NCBI RefSeq assembly: GCF_030818415.1
Contig: NZ_JAUTAE010000001.1
Location: 1,428,501 to 1,492,500 of the forward strand
DNA from: Sphingomonas sp. SORGH_AS_0950
GTDB lineage: Bacteria; Pseudomonadota; Alphaproteobacteria; Sphingomonadales; Sphingomonadaceae
Direction: 5' to 3'
DNA length: 64,000 nucleotides
Positions 1 through 7,532 of this stretch are shown here, in pieces. How positions within the stretch are numbered: position 1 is the first letter of the stretch; each line of letters opens with the position of its first letter. Under the pieces are notes generated by a model that did no database searches, was not told the origin of the DNA, and saw nothing but the letters and a program-made list of their open reading frames with translations. The position numbers and the translations under genes are program-made.

Positions 1-76
1 GCGCGGGGCGCCCGGCGATCGTCAGCATCCCCCGCTGGCCCGCATATTCGGGGGGGATCGGCCCCATCGGCTTCAT
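1..76 (-). CDS. PLP-dependent decarboxylase, exosortase A-associated (N-terminal fragment)
   Basis: Only the first 25 codons lie in the window. They begin MKPMGPIPPEYAG and continue to IAGRP, which resembles the start of the pyridoxal-dependent decarboxylases found beside exosortase A genes. Its ATG overlaps the TGA of the acyl ligase by four bases (ATGA at 73-76), so the two are translationally coupled. The PLP-binding lysine lies outside the window. The assignment rests on the short N-terminal motif and on the neighbouring exosortase-type genes. Confidence 0.7.
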   Translation of the reverse strand, partial: MKPMGPIPPEYAGQRGMLTIAGRPA

Positions 77-1572
77 GACGTCATATCCTTGTCGGCGACC
101 GCGCGGCGCAGGGCGGCGCGGTCCAGCTTGCCATTGGCGTTGCGGGGCAGTTCCTCGCGCCAGTCGAAGCGCGCGGGCTGCATGAAATTGGGCAGGTCGC
201 GCTTCAGGCGTGCGCGCAGCGCGGGTTCGTTCGCCGGATCGCCCGCCAGGACCAGCACGATCGCCTGTCCCTGCGCCTCGTCCGCGACGCCGATCGCCAC
301 CGCCTCGCGTGCCTCGCCACCCGACAGGGCGGCTTCCTCGACCTCCTGCGGGCTGATCCGGTTGCCCGCGACCTTGATCATCTCGTCATCGCGTCCGACG
401 AAGCGGAGCAGGCCGTCCGCCCCCTCCACGACCGTATCCCCCGACCAGACCGCACGGGGCCAGCCGGGCGCGGGGCGGAAACGCTGCGCGGTCCGCTCCG
501 CATCGCGCCAATAGCCCTGCGCGACCAGCGGCCCGGCATGGACCAGCTCGCCCGGCTCGCCCGGCGCGGCGCGGGTTCCGTCGGGGCGCAGCACCATCAC
601 CTCGGCAAAGGGGATCGCGCGGCCGATCGCATCGGGATTCGCGTCGATCAGCGCCGGGTCGAGATAGGTGGAGCGGAACGCTTCGGTCAGGCCATACATG
701 GCGTAGAGATCGGCCTGGGGAAACCGCTCGCGCAATCCCCGCACCAGTCGCGGGGTCAGCGCGCCGCCCGAATTGGTCAGCCGCCGGATCGGCGCGACCG
801 CCTCCTCGGGCCAGTCGATCCCCAGCAGCTGCGTCCAGAGCGGCGGCACCCCCGCCAGCACCGTCGCGCCGTGCCGCGCCACCGCCTTCACCACGTCGCG
901 CGGGGTCAGATAGTCGAGCGGCGCCACCGCCCCTCCGGCCGCCCACGTCGAAAGAAGCTGGTTCTGGCCATAGTCGAAACTGAACGGCAGGACGCCGAGC
1001 ACCCGGTCCTGCGGGGTCAGCCGCAGATAGTCGGCGACGGCGATCGCCCCGAACCACAGATTGGCGTGGCTCAGCATCACCCCCTTGGGCCGCCCCGTCG
1101 AGCCGGAGGTGTAGAGGATCGCCGCCAGCGCCTCCGGATCGGCGGAGGACCGGGGCAGCGCCTCGCCCTCCCCCGCCTCGGTCGCGACCAGGACGCCGGG
1201 GGGTATGTCGCCTTCCTCCAGCGTGGCGGCGCGCGGGGCGTGGCTCAGCAGCATCGCGGCACCGCTGTCCGCCAGGATATGCGCGACCTGCGCCCGCTTG
1301 AGCAGCGGATTGACCGGCACATGGACCAGCCCCGCGCGCGGCGCGGCGAGCGGCATCAGCGCGGCGACGCGCGTCTTGGGCAACCACGTCGCGACCCGCG
1401 CGCCGGGAGCGAAACCCTGTGCCGCCAGCCATCCCGCCAGCCGCGCGACCGTCGCCTCCACCTCGGCGAAGCTCAGGGCGGCGTCGCGTTCCAACAGGGC
1501 GGGCGCGTCGGGCGTCCCGCGCAGGACATGGTCGATGGGCAGGGCGGCGGGTTGGGGTGCCATGCGCGTCAT
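73..1572 (-). CDS. Acyl-CoA ligase (AMP-forming), exosortase A system-associated
   Basis: This 499-residue ANL-superfamily enzyme should activate a carboxylic acid as an acyl-adenylate and pass it to CoA or an acyl carrier protein. The phosphate-binding loop YTSGSTGRPKG is at residues 154-164, YGLTE at 293-297, the SGD/GRDD hinge region at 377-396, and the C-terminal catalytic lysine in NANGKLDR at 482. No transmembrane segment is seen. It is divergent from an acyl carrier protein gene 266 bp away and overlaps the PLP decarboxylase gene by ATGA. Ligase, decarboxylase, carrier protein and two hydrolases together match the exosortase A/PEP-CTERM accessory set. The natural substrate is not known to me. 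The ATG at 1572 is used; a second ATG lies three codons downstream. Confidence 0.9.
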   Translation of the reverse strand: MTRMAPQPAALPIDHVLRGTPDAPALLERDAALSFAEVEATVARLAGWLAAQGFAPGARVATWLPKTRVAALMPLAAPRAGLVHVPVNPLLKRAQVAHILADSGAAMLLSHAPRAATLEEGDIPPGVLVATEAGEGEALPRSSADPEALAAILYTSGSTGRPKGVMLSHANLWFGAIAVADYLRLTPQDRVLGVLPFSFDYGQNQLLSTWAAGGAVAPLDYLTPRDVVKAVARHGATVLAGVPPLWTQLLGIDWPEEAVAPIRRLTNSGGALTPRLVRGLRERFPQADLYAMYGLTEAFRSTYLDPALIDANPDAIGRAIPFAEVMVLRPDGTRAAPGEPGELVHAGPLVAQGYWRDAERTAQRFRPAPGWPRAVWSGDTVVEGADGLLRFVGRDDEMIKVAGNRISPQEVEEAALSGGEAREAVAIGVADEAQGQAIVLVLAGDPANEPALRARLKRDLPNFMQPARFDWREELPRNANGKLDRAALRRAVADKDMTS

Positions 1573-1838
1573 CTACAGCCGGGGGGGGTGGAAAGTCGAG
1601 CCGAGCGGGCGTGGAGCCTTGTGGCGGACGGTTGGCGATATGGCCGCCCTCCCCCAACCCCAGTGGGGGCTTTTGAAGCGAGCGCTTCCACCCTTTTTCT
1701 CCCCTCCCGCAGGCGGGAGGGGTTGGGGAAGGGCCTGGGACTCCCGCCTCCTGCCATAACCCCAAAACCCAAAGCCGTTGCCCAACGCGCCCTCCCGGAC
1801 TAACGCTGGGGGCGATACCAACAACAGGGCGACAGGGA
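1573..1838. other. Divergent intergenic region of the exosortase-associated genes
   Basis: These 266 bp separate the ligase (minus) from the acyl carrier protein (plus) and should hold both promoters. They contain a family-A palindrome at 1701-1722 and a second G/C-rich hairpin near 1650-1670 (CCCCCAACCCC / GTGGGGG). No other gene is supported. Confidence 0.5.
1701..1722. repeat. REP-like palindrome, family A (copy 1)
   Basis: Perfect 10-bp arms CCCCTCCCGC and GCGGGAGGGG flank a 2-nt centre. The same arms with different 2-nt centres occur three times at 62260-62472, so this is a dispersed intergenic repeat rather than a local terminator. Confidence 0.8.
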
Positions 1839-2111
1839 TTGGGACTCCAGGCGAACGGGGATGTGGACGCGACGGTGCGCGGCGTGCTGGCCGATGTGCT
1901 GGGGCTGTCGCATGAGCGCGTGGCCGGTTTCACCGCCGAGACGCCGCTGTTCGGCGCGCTGCCCGAGCTGGACTCGATGGCGGTGGCAGGCGTGCTGACC
2001 GAGCTGGAGGATCGCCTGGGCATCCTGATCGAAGATGACGAGGTGGACGGCGAAATGTTGGAGACCTTTGGCCAGCTGGTCGCCTTCGCCAGCGCCAAGG
2101 CGCCCGCTTGA
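1839..2111 (+). CDS. Acyl carrier protein, exosortase A-associated
   Basis: This carrier protein of up to 90 residues has the phosphopantetheine attachment motif ELDSMAV, with Ser46 as the expected modified residue, followed by an acidic helix (LTELEDRLGILIEDDEVDGEM). It should carry the acyl group loaded by the divergent ligase. The first usable start is a TTG at 1839. A GTG at 1863 (VDATVRGVLADVL) would also give a full carrier domain and may be the real start. Its stop overlaps the next gene by a TTGA junction, indicating coupling. The role in PEP-CTERM biology is inferred from the neighbourhood only. Confidence 0.88.
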   Translation: MGLQANGDVDATVRGVLADVLGLSHERVAGFTAETPLFGALPELDSMAVAGVLTELEDRLGILIEDDEVDGEMLETFGQLVAFASAKAPA

Positions 2112-2803
2112 TCGACTATTATGACTGGCCCGGCGGGCGCGAGGCGATATTGCGCTTCGGCCCCGCGCAAGGGCCGGTGGTGCTGGTCGCGCTCCCCTTC
2201 TGGGAAGAGGCGAACCGGACGCGGGCGCTGGCGGTGGCGATGCTGCGGCGGCTGGCGGATCACGGCATCGGCGGCGCGCTGCCCGACTGGCCGGGGACCG
2301 GGGAGAGCCTGATCGACACCGAACAGGCCAGCATCATGCAATGGCGCGACGCGCATCAGGCCGCCGCCGAGGCGCTGGGCAACCGGCGCTGTTACGGCGT
2401 GTCGATCCGGGCGGGGACGCTGATCGACGGCTTTGCCCTGTTGTCGGGACGCTGGCATCTGGCGCCGATGACCGGCGAAGCGGTGCTGCGCGATGTGATC
2501 CGCCTGCGCGCCGCGGCGGGGCTGCGCGGCGACGAGCATGGCCTGTTCGGCGCGGAGTCGCCGGTGCGGATCGCGGGCAACCGGGTCTCGCCGCACTTCC
2601 TGGCCGGGCTGGCGGGGGCCGAGCCCTATGACCAGCCCGGCGTGCCGCGCCGTGTCGTGCGCCTCGGCCATGACCGCGCCCCCGCCGACCGCACCATCGA
2701 CGCGGTGCCCCCCTGGCGCCGCGCCGAGCCGCAGGAAGACCCCGAACTCGCCGCGACGCTGGCCGAGGATATCGCGCACTGGATCGCCTCATGCGAAGCC
2801 TGA
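2108..2803 (+). CDS. Hydrolase-2-like alpha/beta fold protein, exosortase A-associated
   Basis: This 231-residue protein resembles the 'hydrolase 2' family that accompanies exosortase A. The beta-strand/turn signature VVLVALPFWEEANRTRALA lies near residues 24-42, and LPDWPGTGES near 61-70. The usual nucleophile elbow GxSxG is not obvious: the corresponding stretch reads CYGVSIRAG. Catalysis may therefore be lost or use another residue. Translation starts at a TTG inside the carrier protein stop (TTGA), and its 3' end overlaps the next gene by 13 nt. Tight packing suggests co-translation with the carrier protein and hydrolase 1. Confidence 0.7.
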   Translation: MIDYYDWPGGREAILRFGPAQGPVVLVALPFWEEANRTRALAVAMLRRLADHGIGGALPDWPGTGESLIDTEQASIMQWRDAHQAAAEALGNRRCYGVSIRAGTLIDGFALLSGRWHLAPMTGEAVLRDVIRLRAAAGLRGDEHGLFGAESPVRIAGNRVSPHFLAGLAGAEPYDQPGVPRRVVRLGHDRAPADRTIDAVPPWRRAEPQEDPELAATLAEDIAHWIASCEA

Positions 2804-3618
2804 TCTCCTTCCCCTGCGAGGCTGCGATGCTGGTCGGCACGCTGGACGAGGGCGCCCTCGACACCGGCCTGCTGATCGTCTCGGGCGGCAACGAGCCGCG
2901 CATGGGCGCGCATCGCGGCCAGGCGATGCTGGCGGCGCGCATCGCGGCCAAGGGCTATCCGGTGTTCCGCTTCGACCGGCGCGGGGTCGGGGACAGCGAG
3001 GGGGTCAATCGCGGCTGGGAGTCGAGCGGCCCCGACATCGCCGCCGCCGTCCACGCCTTTGCCGAGGCGAGCGGGTGCGCGCGGATCATCGGCTTCGGCA
3101 ATTGCGACGCCGCCGCCGCGCTCGCGCTCCACGGGCGCGAGGCCGGGCTGGACGCGGTGCTGCTGTCCAACCCCTGGCTGTCGGACGAACCCGACGCGCT
3201 GCCCCCCGCCGCCGCGATCCGCCGCCATTATGCCCGCAAGCTGATGGACCCGCGCGAATGGCTGCGCGCGGCGCGAGGGGCGGTGGATTTCGACCGGCTG
3301 CGCCAGGGGCTGAGCAAGATCGCCGCGCCCCCCGCCCCGCTCGACGCGACCGCTGCGCCGCTGCTCGACGCGATCGGTCACTGGGGGGACAGCGCCGCGA
3401 TCATCCTGGCGCGCGGCGATGCGACCGGGGTGGCGTTCCGCGCGGCGGCGCGCGGCCATGGCTTTCCGATGACCAGCATCGCGACGGACTCGCACAGCTA
3501 TGCCGACGCGCTGGACGCGCTGGAGCGCGAGATCCTGGCCCGGCTGGCCGAGGCGGCGGCATCGGACGGACCGAGCGCTTTGCACGACGGTATAACGGAA
3601 CTCAAAAATACCGATTAA
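2791..3618 (+). CDS. Hydrolase 1, exosortase A system-associated
   Basis: This 275-residue alpha/beta hydrolase has FDRRGVGDSEG at residues 61-71 and the nucleophile region GFGNCDAAAAL at 101-111. A cysteine (Cys105) stands where a serine is usual in the fold, which fits the exosortase-associated 'hydrolase 1' group as I recall it. The gene begins inside the end of hydrolase 2 (13-nt overlap) and is the last gene of the carrier/hydrolase operon. About 75 bp separate it from the stress cassette. Its substrate, possibly a carrier-bound thioester, is inference. Confidence 0.82.
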   Translation: MRSLISFPCEAAMLVGTLDEGALDTGLLIVSGGNEPRMGAHRGQAMLAARIAAKGYPVFRFDRRGVGDSEGVNRGWESSGPDIAAAVHAFAEASGCARIIGFGNCDAAAALALHGREAGLDAVLLSNPWLSDEPDALPPAAAIRRHYARKLMDPREWLRAARGAVDFDRLRQGLSKIAAPPAPLDATAAPLLDAIGHWGDSAAIILARGDATGVAFRAAARGHGFPMTSIATDSHSYADALDALEREILARLAEAAASDGPSALHDGITELKNTD

Positions 3619-3644
3619 CACGTTTTAGGATAATGGTTTTTTCC

Positions 3645-3670
3645 GGAACGCCTCTCCGCTCCGTCTATTG
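3645..3670 (+). promoter_or_regulatory. Possible EcfG-type stress promoter (-35 only)
   Basis: GGAAC at 3645-3649 matches the alphaproteobacterial general stress sigma factor (EcfG) -35 element. The -10 expected 16-17 nt downstream reads TATTG, a poor match to CGTT. The downstream genes (SDR, YciE/YciF-like, Mn catalase) are of the type often found in EcfG regulons, which is the main reason to list the site. Confidence 0.3.
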
Positions 3671-3693
3671 GATCGGGCAAGGAGAGACGGTCC

Positions 3694-4551
3694 ATGAACG
3701 AACGCCCCACCCCACCCCAACCCGAACAGCAGCAGGACATGCCCGGCGAGACGGAGGCGATGACCCCCCGTCCCGATCATGGCGAACACAGCTATGTCGG
3801 CCATGGCAAGCTGACCGACAAGAAAGCGATCATCACCGGCGCGGACAGCGGCATCGGCCGCGCGGTCGCCATCGCCTTTGCCCGCGAGGGCGCCGATGTG
3901 GTCATCTCCTATCTGTCGGAGGATGAGGACGCCGCCGAGACCCAGCGGCTGGTCGAACAGGCGGGCCGCAAGGCGCTGCTGATCCCCGGCGACGTCAGCG
4001 ATCCGGCGCATTGCCGCACCATCGTCGAGCGCGCGGTCCAGACCTTCGGCCGCGTCGACATCCTGGTCAACAATGCCGCGCACCAGGCCAGCTTCCAGGC
4101 GGTCGAGGACATCAGCGACGAGGAATGGGAGGTGACCTTCGCCACCAACATCCATGCGATGTTCTATCTGGTGAAGGCCGCCCTGCCGCACATGGGCGAG
4201 GGCGCGTCGATCATCAACACGACTTCGATCAACGCGGACAAGCCCAACCAGCAACTGCTCGCCTATGCGACGACCAAGGGCGCGATCCACAATTTCACCG
4301 CCGGGCTGGCCCAGATGCTCGCCGAGCGCAATATCCGCGTGAATGCGGTCGCGCCGGGGCCGGTCTGGACCCCGCTGATCCCCTCCACCATGCCGCCCGA
4401 GGCGGTGAAGAGCTTCGGCCAGCAGACCCCGATGGGCCGCGCCGCGCAGCCCGCCGAACTGGCCCCGCCCTATGTCCTGCTGGCGAGCGGCGAGGCCAGC
4501 TACATCAGCGGCGCGACCATCCCCGTCACCGGCGGCACCCCCTTCCTCTGA
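3694..4551 (+). CDS. SDR family oxidoreductase, stress-associated (YhdG/GSP39-like)
   Basis: This classical NAD(P)-dependent short-chain dehydrogenase of 285 residues carries a hydrophilic, Pro/Gln-rich N-terminal extension of about 40 residues. The cofactor motif TGADSGIG is at 48-55, NNAA at 126-129, catalytic Ser178 in TTSIN, and Tyr191/Lys195 in YATTK, so the active site is complete. The extension plus the TTSINADKP stretch resembles the general stress protein 39 group. GGAGAG lies just upstream of the ATG. It leads a same-strand cassette with a ferritin-like protein and a manganese catalase (25 and 31 bp gaps). The substrate cannot be told from sequence. Confidence 0.9.
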   Translation: MNERPTPPQPEQQQDMPGETEAMTPRPDHGEHSYVGHGKLTDKKAIITGADSGIGRAVAIAFAREGADVVISYLSEDEDAAETQRLVEQAGRKALLIPGDVSDPAHCRTIVERAVQTFGRVDILVNNAAHQASFQAVEDISDEEWEVTFATNIHAMFYLVKAALPHMGEGASIINTTSINADKPNQQLLAYATTKGAIHNFTAGLAQMLAERNIRVNAVAPGPVWTPLIPSTMPPEAVKSFGQQTPMGRAAQPAELAPPYVLLASGEASYISGATIPVTGGTPFL

Positions 4552-4576
4552 TCCCGAAACGAAGGAGCGATGATCC

Positions 4577-5098
4577 ATGGCTACCCTCCCCAATGACGTG
4601 GTCGCGGCGGTCTTCGTCGCCGGACTGAAGAACGCCCATGCCGTCGAGCATCAGGCGCTGGCGCTGATCGACCGGCAACTCGACCACCTGTCCAACTATC
4701 CCGACGTCGCCGACCGGCTGCGGATGCACCGGGGCGAAACCGAGCAGCAGATCGTCCGGCTGGAGGACATACTCGACGGGTTCAACGAGAGCCGCTCGGT
4801 GCTGAAGGACGCCGCGCTGTCCTTCTCGGGCAACATGGCCGCGCTCGGCCATACCTTCGCGCCCGACGAAATCCTGAAGAACAGCTTCGCCAACTTCGCC
4901 TTCGAGAATTTCGAGGCGGCCAGCTACAAATCGCTGCTGACCATCGCCGATGTCGGCGGCTTCGGCAGCGCCGCGCCGCTGCTCACCCAGTCGCTGAACG
5001 AGGAACTCGCGATGGCGGCATGGGTCGACGACAACAATGCCGCGCTGACCCGCCGCTATCTCGAACGCCGCGCCGCGGGCGACACCGCCAGCCACTGA
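4577..5098 (+). CDS. Ferritin-like protein, YciE/YciF (DUF892) family
   Basis: This 173-residue, mostly helical protein of the ferritin-like superfamily has candidate metal-ligand segments NAHAVEHQ, HRGETEQQI, FENFEAASYKSL and NEELAMAAWVDDN spaced as in a four-helix bundle. Family members are general stress proteins of uncertain biochemical role that are thought to bind a di-metal centre. AAGGAGCG lies about 10 nt before the ATG. It sits between the SDR and the manganese catalase, an arrangement suggesting shared induction under oxidative or desiccation stress. Confidence 0.88.
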   Translation: MATLPNDVVAAVFVAGLKNAHAVEHQALALIDRQLDHLSNYPDVADRLRMHRGETEQQIVRLEDILDGFNESRSVLKDAALSFSGNMAALGHTFAPDEILKNSFANFAFENFEAASYKSLLTIADVGGFGSAAPLLTQSLNEELAMAAWVDDNNAALTRRYLERRAAGDTASH

Positions 5099-5129
5099 TC
5101 CGACACCCCCGAACCAAGCGAGGCCGACC

Positions 5130-5996
5130 ATGTATTATCACGACAAGCGCCTGCAATATCCCGTCCGGGTCGACAGTCCCGATCCCCTCTTCGCCCGGAT
5201 GCTGCAACAGGCGATCGGCGGCGTGGAGGGCGAGATCCGCGTCTGCATGCAATATTTCTTCCAGGCCTGGGGTAATCGCGCGCCCAGCCCGAAATATCGC
5301 GACATGCTGCTGAACACCGCGACCGAGGAGATCGGCCATATCGAGATGCTGGCGACCGCGGTCGCGCTCAATCTCGACAAGGCGCCCGCCTCGCTTCAGG
5401 AGGAAGGTGCTGCGGACAGCATCGTCGGCGCGGTGATGGGCGGCGAGAATCCCCGTCACGCGATCGAGGGCACGCTCCACAAGCATATCCTATCGACCGG
5501 CCTGGCGGCGCACCCGTCGGATTCGGACGGGGTGCCGTTCGACATGAGCCATATCTATGCCAGCGGGAACATCGCCGCCGACATGTATTGCAATGTCGCG
5601 GCGGAAAGCACCGGCCGGGTGCTGGCGACCCGCCTCTATCACGCCGCGCACGACCAGGGGATGAAGGACATGCTCCACTTCCTGATCGCCCGAGACACCA
5701 TGCATCAGGAACAATGGCTGGCGGTGATCGAAGAACTAGGCGGCAAGGATGCGCTCCCCATCCCGAATTCCTTCCCGCAGGCGAAGGAAAATCAGGAGCA
5801 TAATTACGACTTCTTCGTCACCTCGGTCGACGGCACCTATCCCGAAGGGCGCTGGACGCAGGGGCCGAGCCTGGACGGACGCGCCGAATTCTCGGTCTTC
5901 CGCAACGAACCCATGGGCGAGGAGCCGGTCCTCGGCCCCGCCCGGCCGGACAGCTGCGCCCAGGCCGAGCAGATGGCGGAAAAGCCGGTCGCGTAG
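5130..5996 (+). CDS. Manganese catalase family protein
   Basis: This 288-residue non-haem catalase should dismutate hydrogen peroxide at a di-manganese centre. The expected ligand set is visible: Glu35 (GGVEGEIR), Glu67 and His70 (TEEIGHIEM), Glu159 (NVAAESTGR) and His192 (RDTMHQEQW), close to the numbering known for Lactobacillus plantarum catalase. No signal peptide is seen, so it is probably cytoplasmic. It is the last gene of the stress cassette and is followed by two hairpins. Length and residues look complete. Confidence 0.93.
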   Translation: MYYHDKRLQYPVRVDSPDPLFARMLQQAIGGVEGEIRVCMQYFFQAWGNRAPSPKYRDMLLNTATEEIGHIEMLATAVALNLDKAPASLQEEGAADSIVGAVMGGENPRHAIEGTLHKHILSTGLAAHPSDSDGVPFDMSHIYASGNIAADMYCNVAAESTGRVLATRLYHAAHDQGMKDMLHFLIARDTMHQEQWLAVIEELGGKDALPIPNSFPQAKENQEHNYDFFVTSVDGTYPEGRWTQGPSLDGRAEFSVFRNEPMGEEPVLGPARPDSCAQAEQMAEKPVA

Positions 5997-6001
5997 GACC
6001 G

Positions 6002-6073
6002 CCTGCCCTCCTTCCCGCTTCGGGCAGGAGGGACCGACGTTCAAGCCGCCCCGGTCCACACCGACCGGGGCGG
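6002..6073 (+). terminator. Two hairpins after the catalase gene
   Basis: CCTGCCC (6002-6008) pairs with GGGCAGG (6022-6028). Eleven-bp arms CCGCCCCGGTC (6046-6056) and GACCGGGGCGG (6063-6073) form a second stem. Neither is followed by a long T run, so termination strength is uncertain. Confidence 0.5.
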
Positions 6074-6154
6074 TGTCGCATCAGGCATCCGGGCGGCTAT
6101 CCCTCGGGAAATCCGCCACTTGCCTCGCATTCGCCTCTCCGCCAGTCTGGTGCG

Positions 6155-7417
6155 ATGATCCTTCCGCTTCTGCTCGCCGCCGCCGCGTCCGCCGCGACCA
6201 CCCCCTCGCCCGCCCGGTTGAAGGCCGATGTCGAAACGCTGGTCGGCTTCGGCACGCGCCACACCCTGTCGACCACCACCGACCCCAAGCGCGGGATCGG
6301 CGCCGCGCGCGACTGGGCCGCGCGGCAGTTCGAGGCGATCGGGCAAGGCTGTGACGGCTGCATCACCGTCGAACGGATCAATCGCCGCTTCACCGGCCCG
6401 CGCGCGCCGAACGGCGTGATGGTCGAGGATGTGCTGGGCATCCAGCGCGGGCGCGACCCGAGCCGCGTGGTCATCGTCGGCGCACATATCGACAGCCGCG
6501 TCACCGACGTCATGGACGCGACCTCCGACGCGCCGGGGGCCAATGACGACGCCTCGGGCGTGGCGCTGGTGCTGGAGGCGGCGCGCATCCTGTCGAAGCA
6601 GCATTATGACGCGACCATCGTCTATGCGGTCTTTTCGGGCGAGGAACAGGGGCTGTGGGGCGCCACCCTGCTCGCCGACACCGCCAAGCAGCGGAACTGG
6701 CGCGTCTCGGCGATGCTGAACAACGACATCGTCGGCAACACCATCGGCCAGGGCGGCGTGCGCGAGGCGCGCTGGGTCCGCGTCTTCTCCGAGGGGATTC
6801 GCGCGTCCGAAGACCTGCCCCAGCAGATCCAGCGGCGCGGCAATGGCGGCGAGGATGACGGCCCCAGCCGCGCGCTCGCCAAGGCGATCGACGGCGTGGC
6901 GGACAAACTCGGCGGCCTCGACGTGTTCCTCGACCGGCGGCCCGACCGATTCGGGCGCGGCGGCGACCATGAGCCGTTCCTGAAGCTCGGCTATCCCGCC
7001 GTCCGCTTCTCGGTCGCCAACGAGGATTGGGACGCGCAGCACCAGGATCTGCGCAAGGAAGGCAATGTCGCGTTCGGCGACACCATCGACAAGATGGACT
7101 TTCCCTATCTGGCCAAGGTGACGGCGATCAACATCGCCACGCTGGCCCGGCTGGCCGCCGCGCCGCCCGCACCCGACAAGGTCACGATCAGCGGGGCGCT
7201 GTCGCGCGATACGCAGGTGGAATGGGCCCCGGTGCCGGGCGCTGTCCGCTATCGCGTCCACTGGCGGCGCAACGACACGGGCCAGTGGAGCCAGTCGCGC
7301 GACGTGACCGAGACGAAGGCCGTGCTGACCCAGACCCCGGTCGACGATCACTTCGTCGGCGTGTCGGCGGTGGCGGCGGACGGATCGGAAAGCCTGGTCA
7401 CCTTCGGCGGGCGCTGA
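6155..7417 (+). CDS. M28 family zinc aminopeptidase-like protein
   Basis: This 420-residue protein starts with a short hydrophobic signal sequence (MILPLLLAAAASAA), so export is likely. The co-catalytic zinc residues of family M28 are visible: His111 (GAHIDS), Asp131 (PGANDDASG), Glu163/Glu164 (FSGEEQG), Asp191 (LNNDIVG) and His272 (GGDHEPF). The C-terminal 90 residues (from about VTISGALS) look like a fibronectin-III type fold. It should release N-terminal residues from peptides in the periplasm or outside the cell. It stands alone between the catalase hairpins and a convergent gene. Confidence 0.9.
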   Translation: MILPLLLAAAASAATTPSPARLKADVETLVGFGTRHTLSTTTDPKRGIGAARDWAARQFEAIGQGCDGCITVERINRRFTGPRAPNGVMVEDVLGIQRGRDPSRVVIVGAHIDSRVTDVMDATSDAPGANDDASGVALVLEAARILSKQHYDATIVYAVFSGEEQGLWGATLLADTAKQRNWRVSAMLNNDIVGNTIGQGGVREARWVRVFSEGIRASEDLPQQIQRRGNGGEDDGPSRALAKAIDGVADKLGGLDVFLDRRPDRFGRGGDHEPFLKLGYPAVRFSVANEDWDAQHQDLRKEGNVAFGDTIDKMDFPYLAKVTAINIATLARLAAAPPAPDKVTISGALSRDTQVEWAPVPGAVRYRVHWRRNDTGQWSQSRDVTETKAVLTQTPVDDHFVGVSAVAADGSESLVTFGGR

Positions 7418-7443
7418 CGCCGGCGCATCCCCGTCCATCAGTT

Positions 7444-7509
7444 GGGATGCCGCCCCGTGGGAGTAGACGGAGCGGCATCCCGATTATCGACCCGGCGTCT
7501 CTCGGGTCG
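7444..7509. terminator. Hairpin pair between convergent genes
   Basis: GGGATGCCGC (7444-7453) pairs with GCGGCATCCC (7472-7481), and CGACCCG (7488-7494) with CGGGTCG (7503-7509), the latter followed by AAAATCCCCCC. The position between convergent genes suggests bidirectional termination. Confidence 0.55.
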
Positions 7510-7532
7510 AAAATCCCCCCTGGGGGAAGGCT

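Noticed and set aside
386..2779. Minus-strand open frame of about 797 codons across ligase, carrier and hydrolase genes
   Set aside because: It overlaps three well supported genes in other frames, and the composition is typical of shadow frames.
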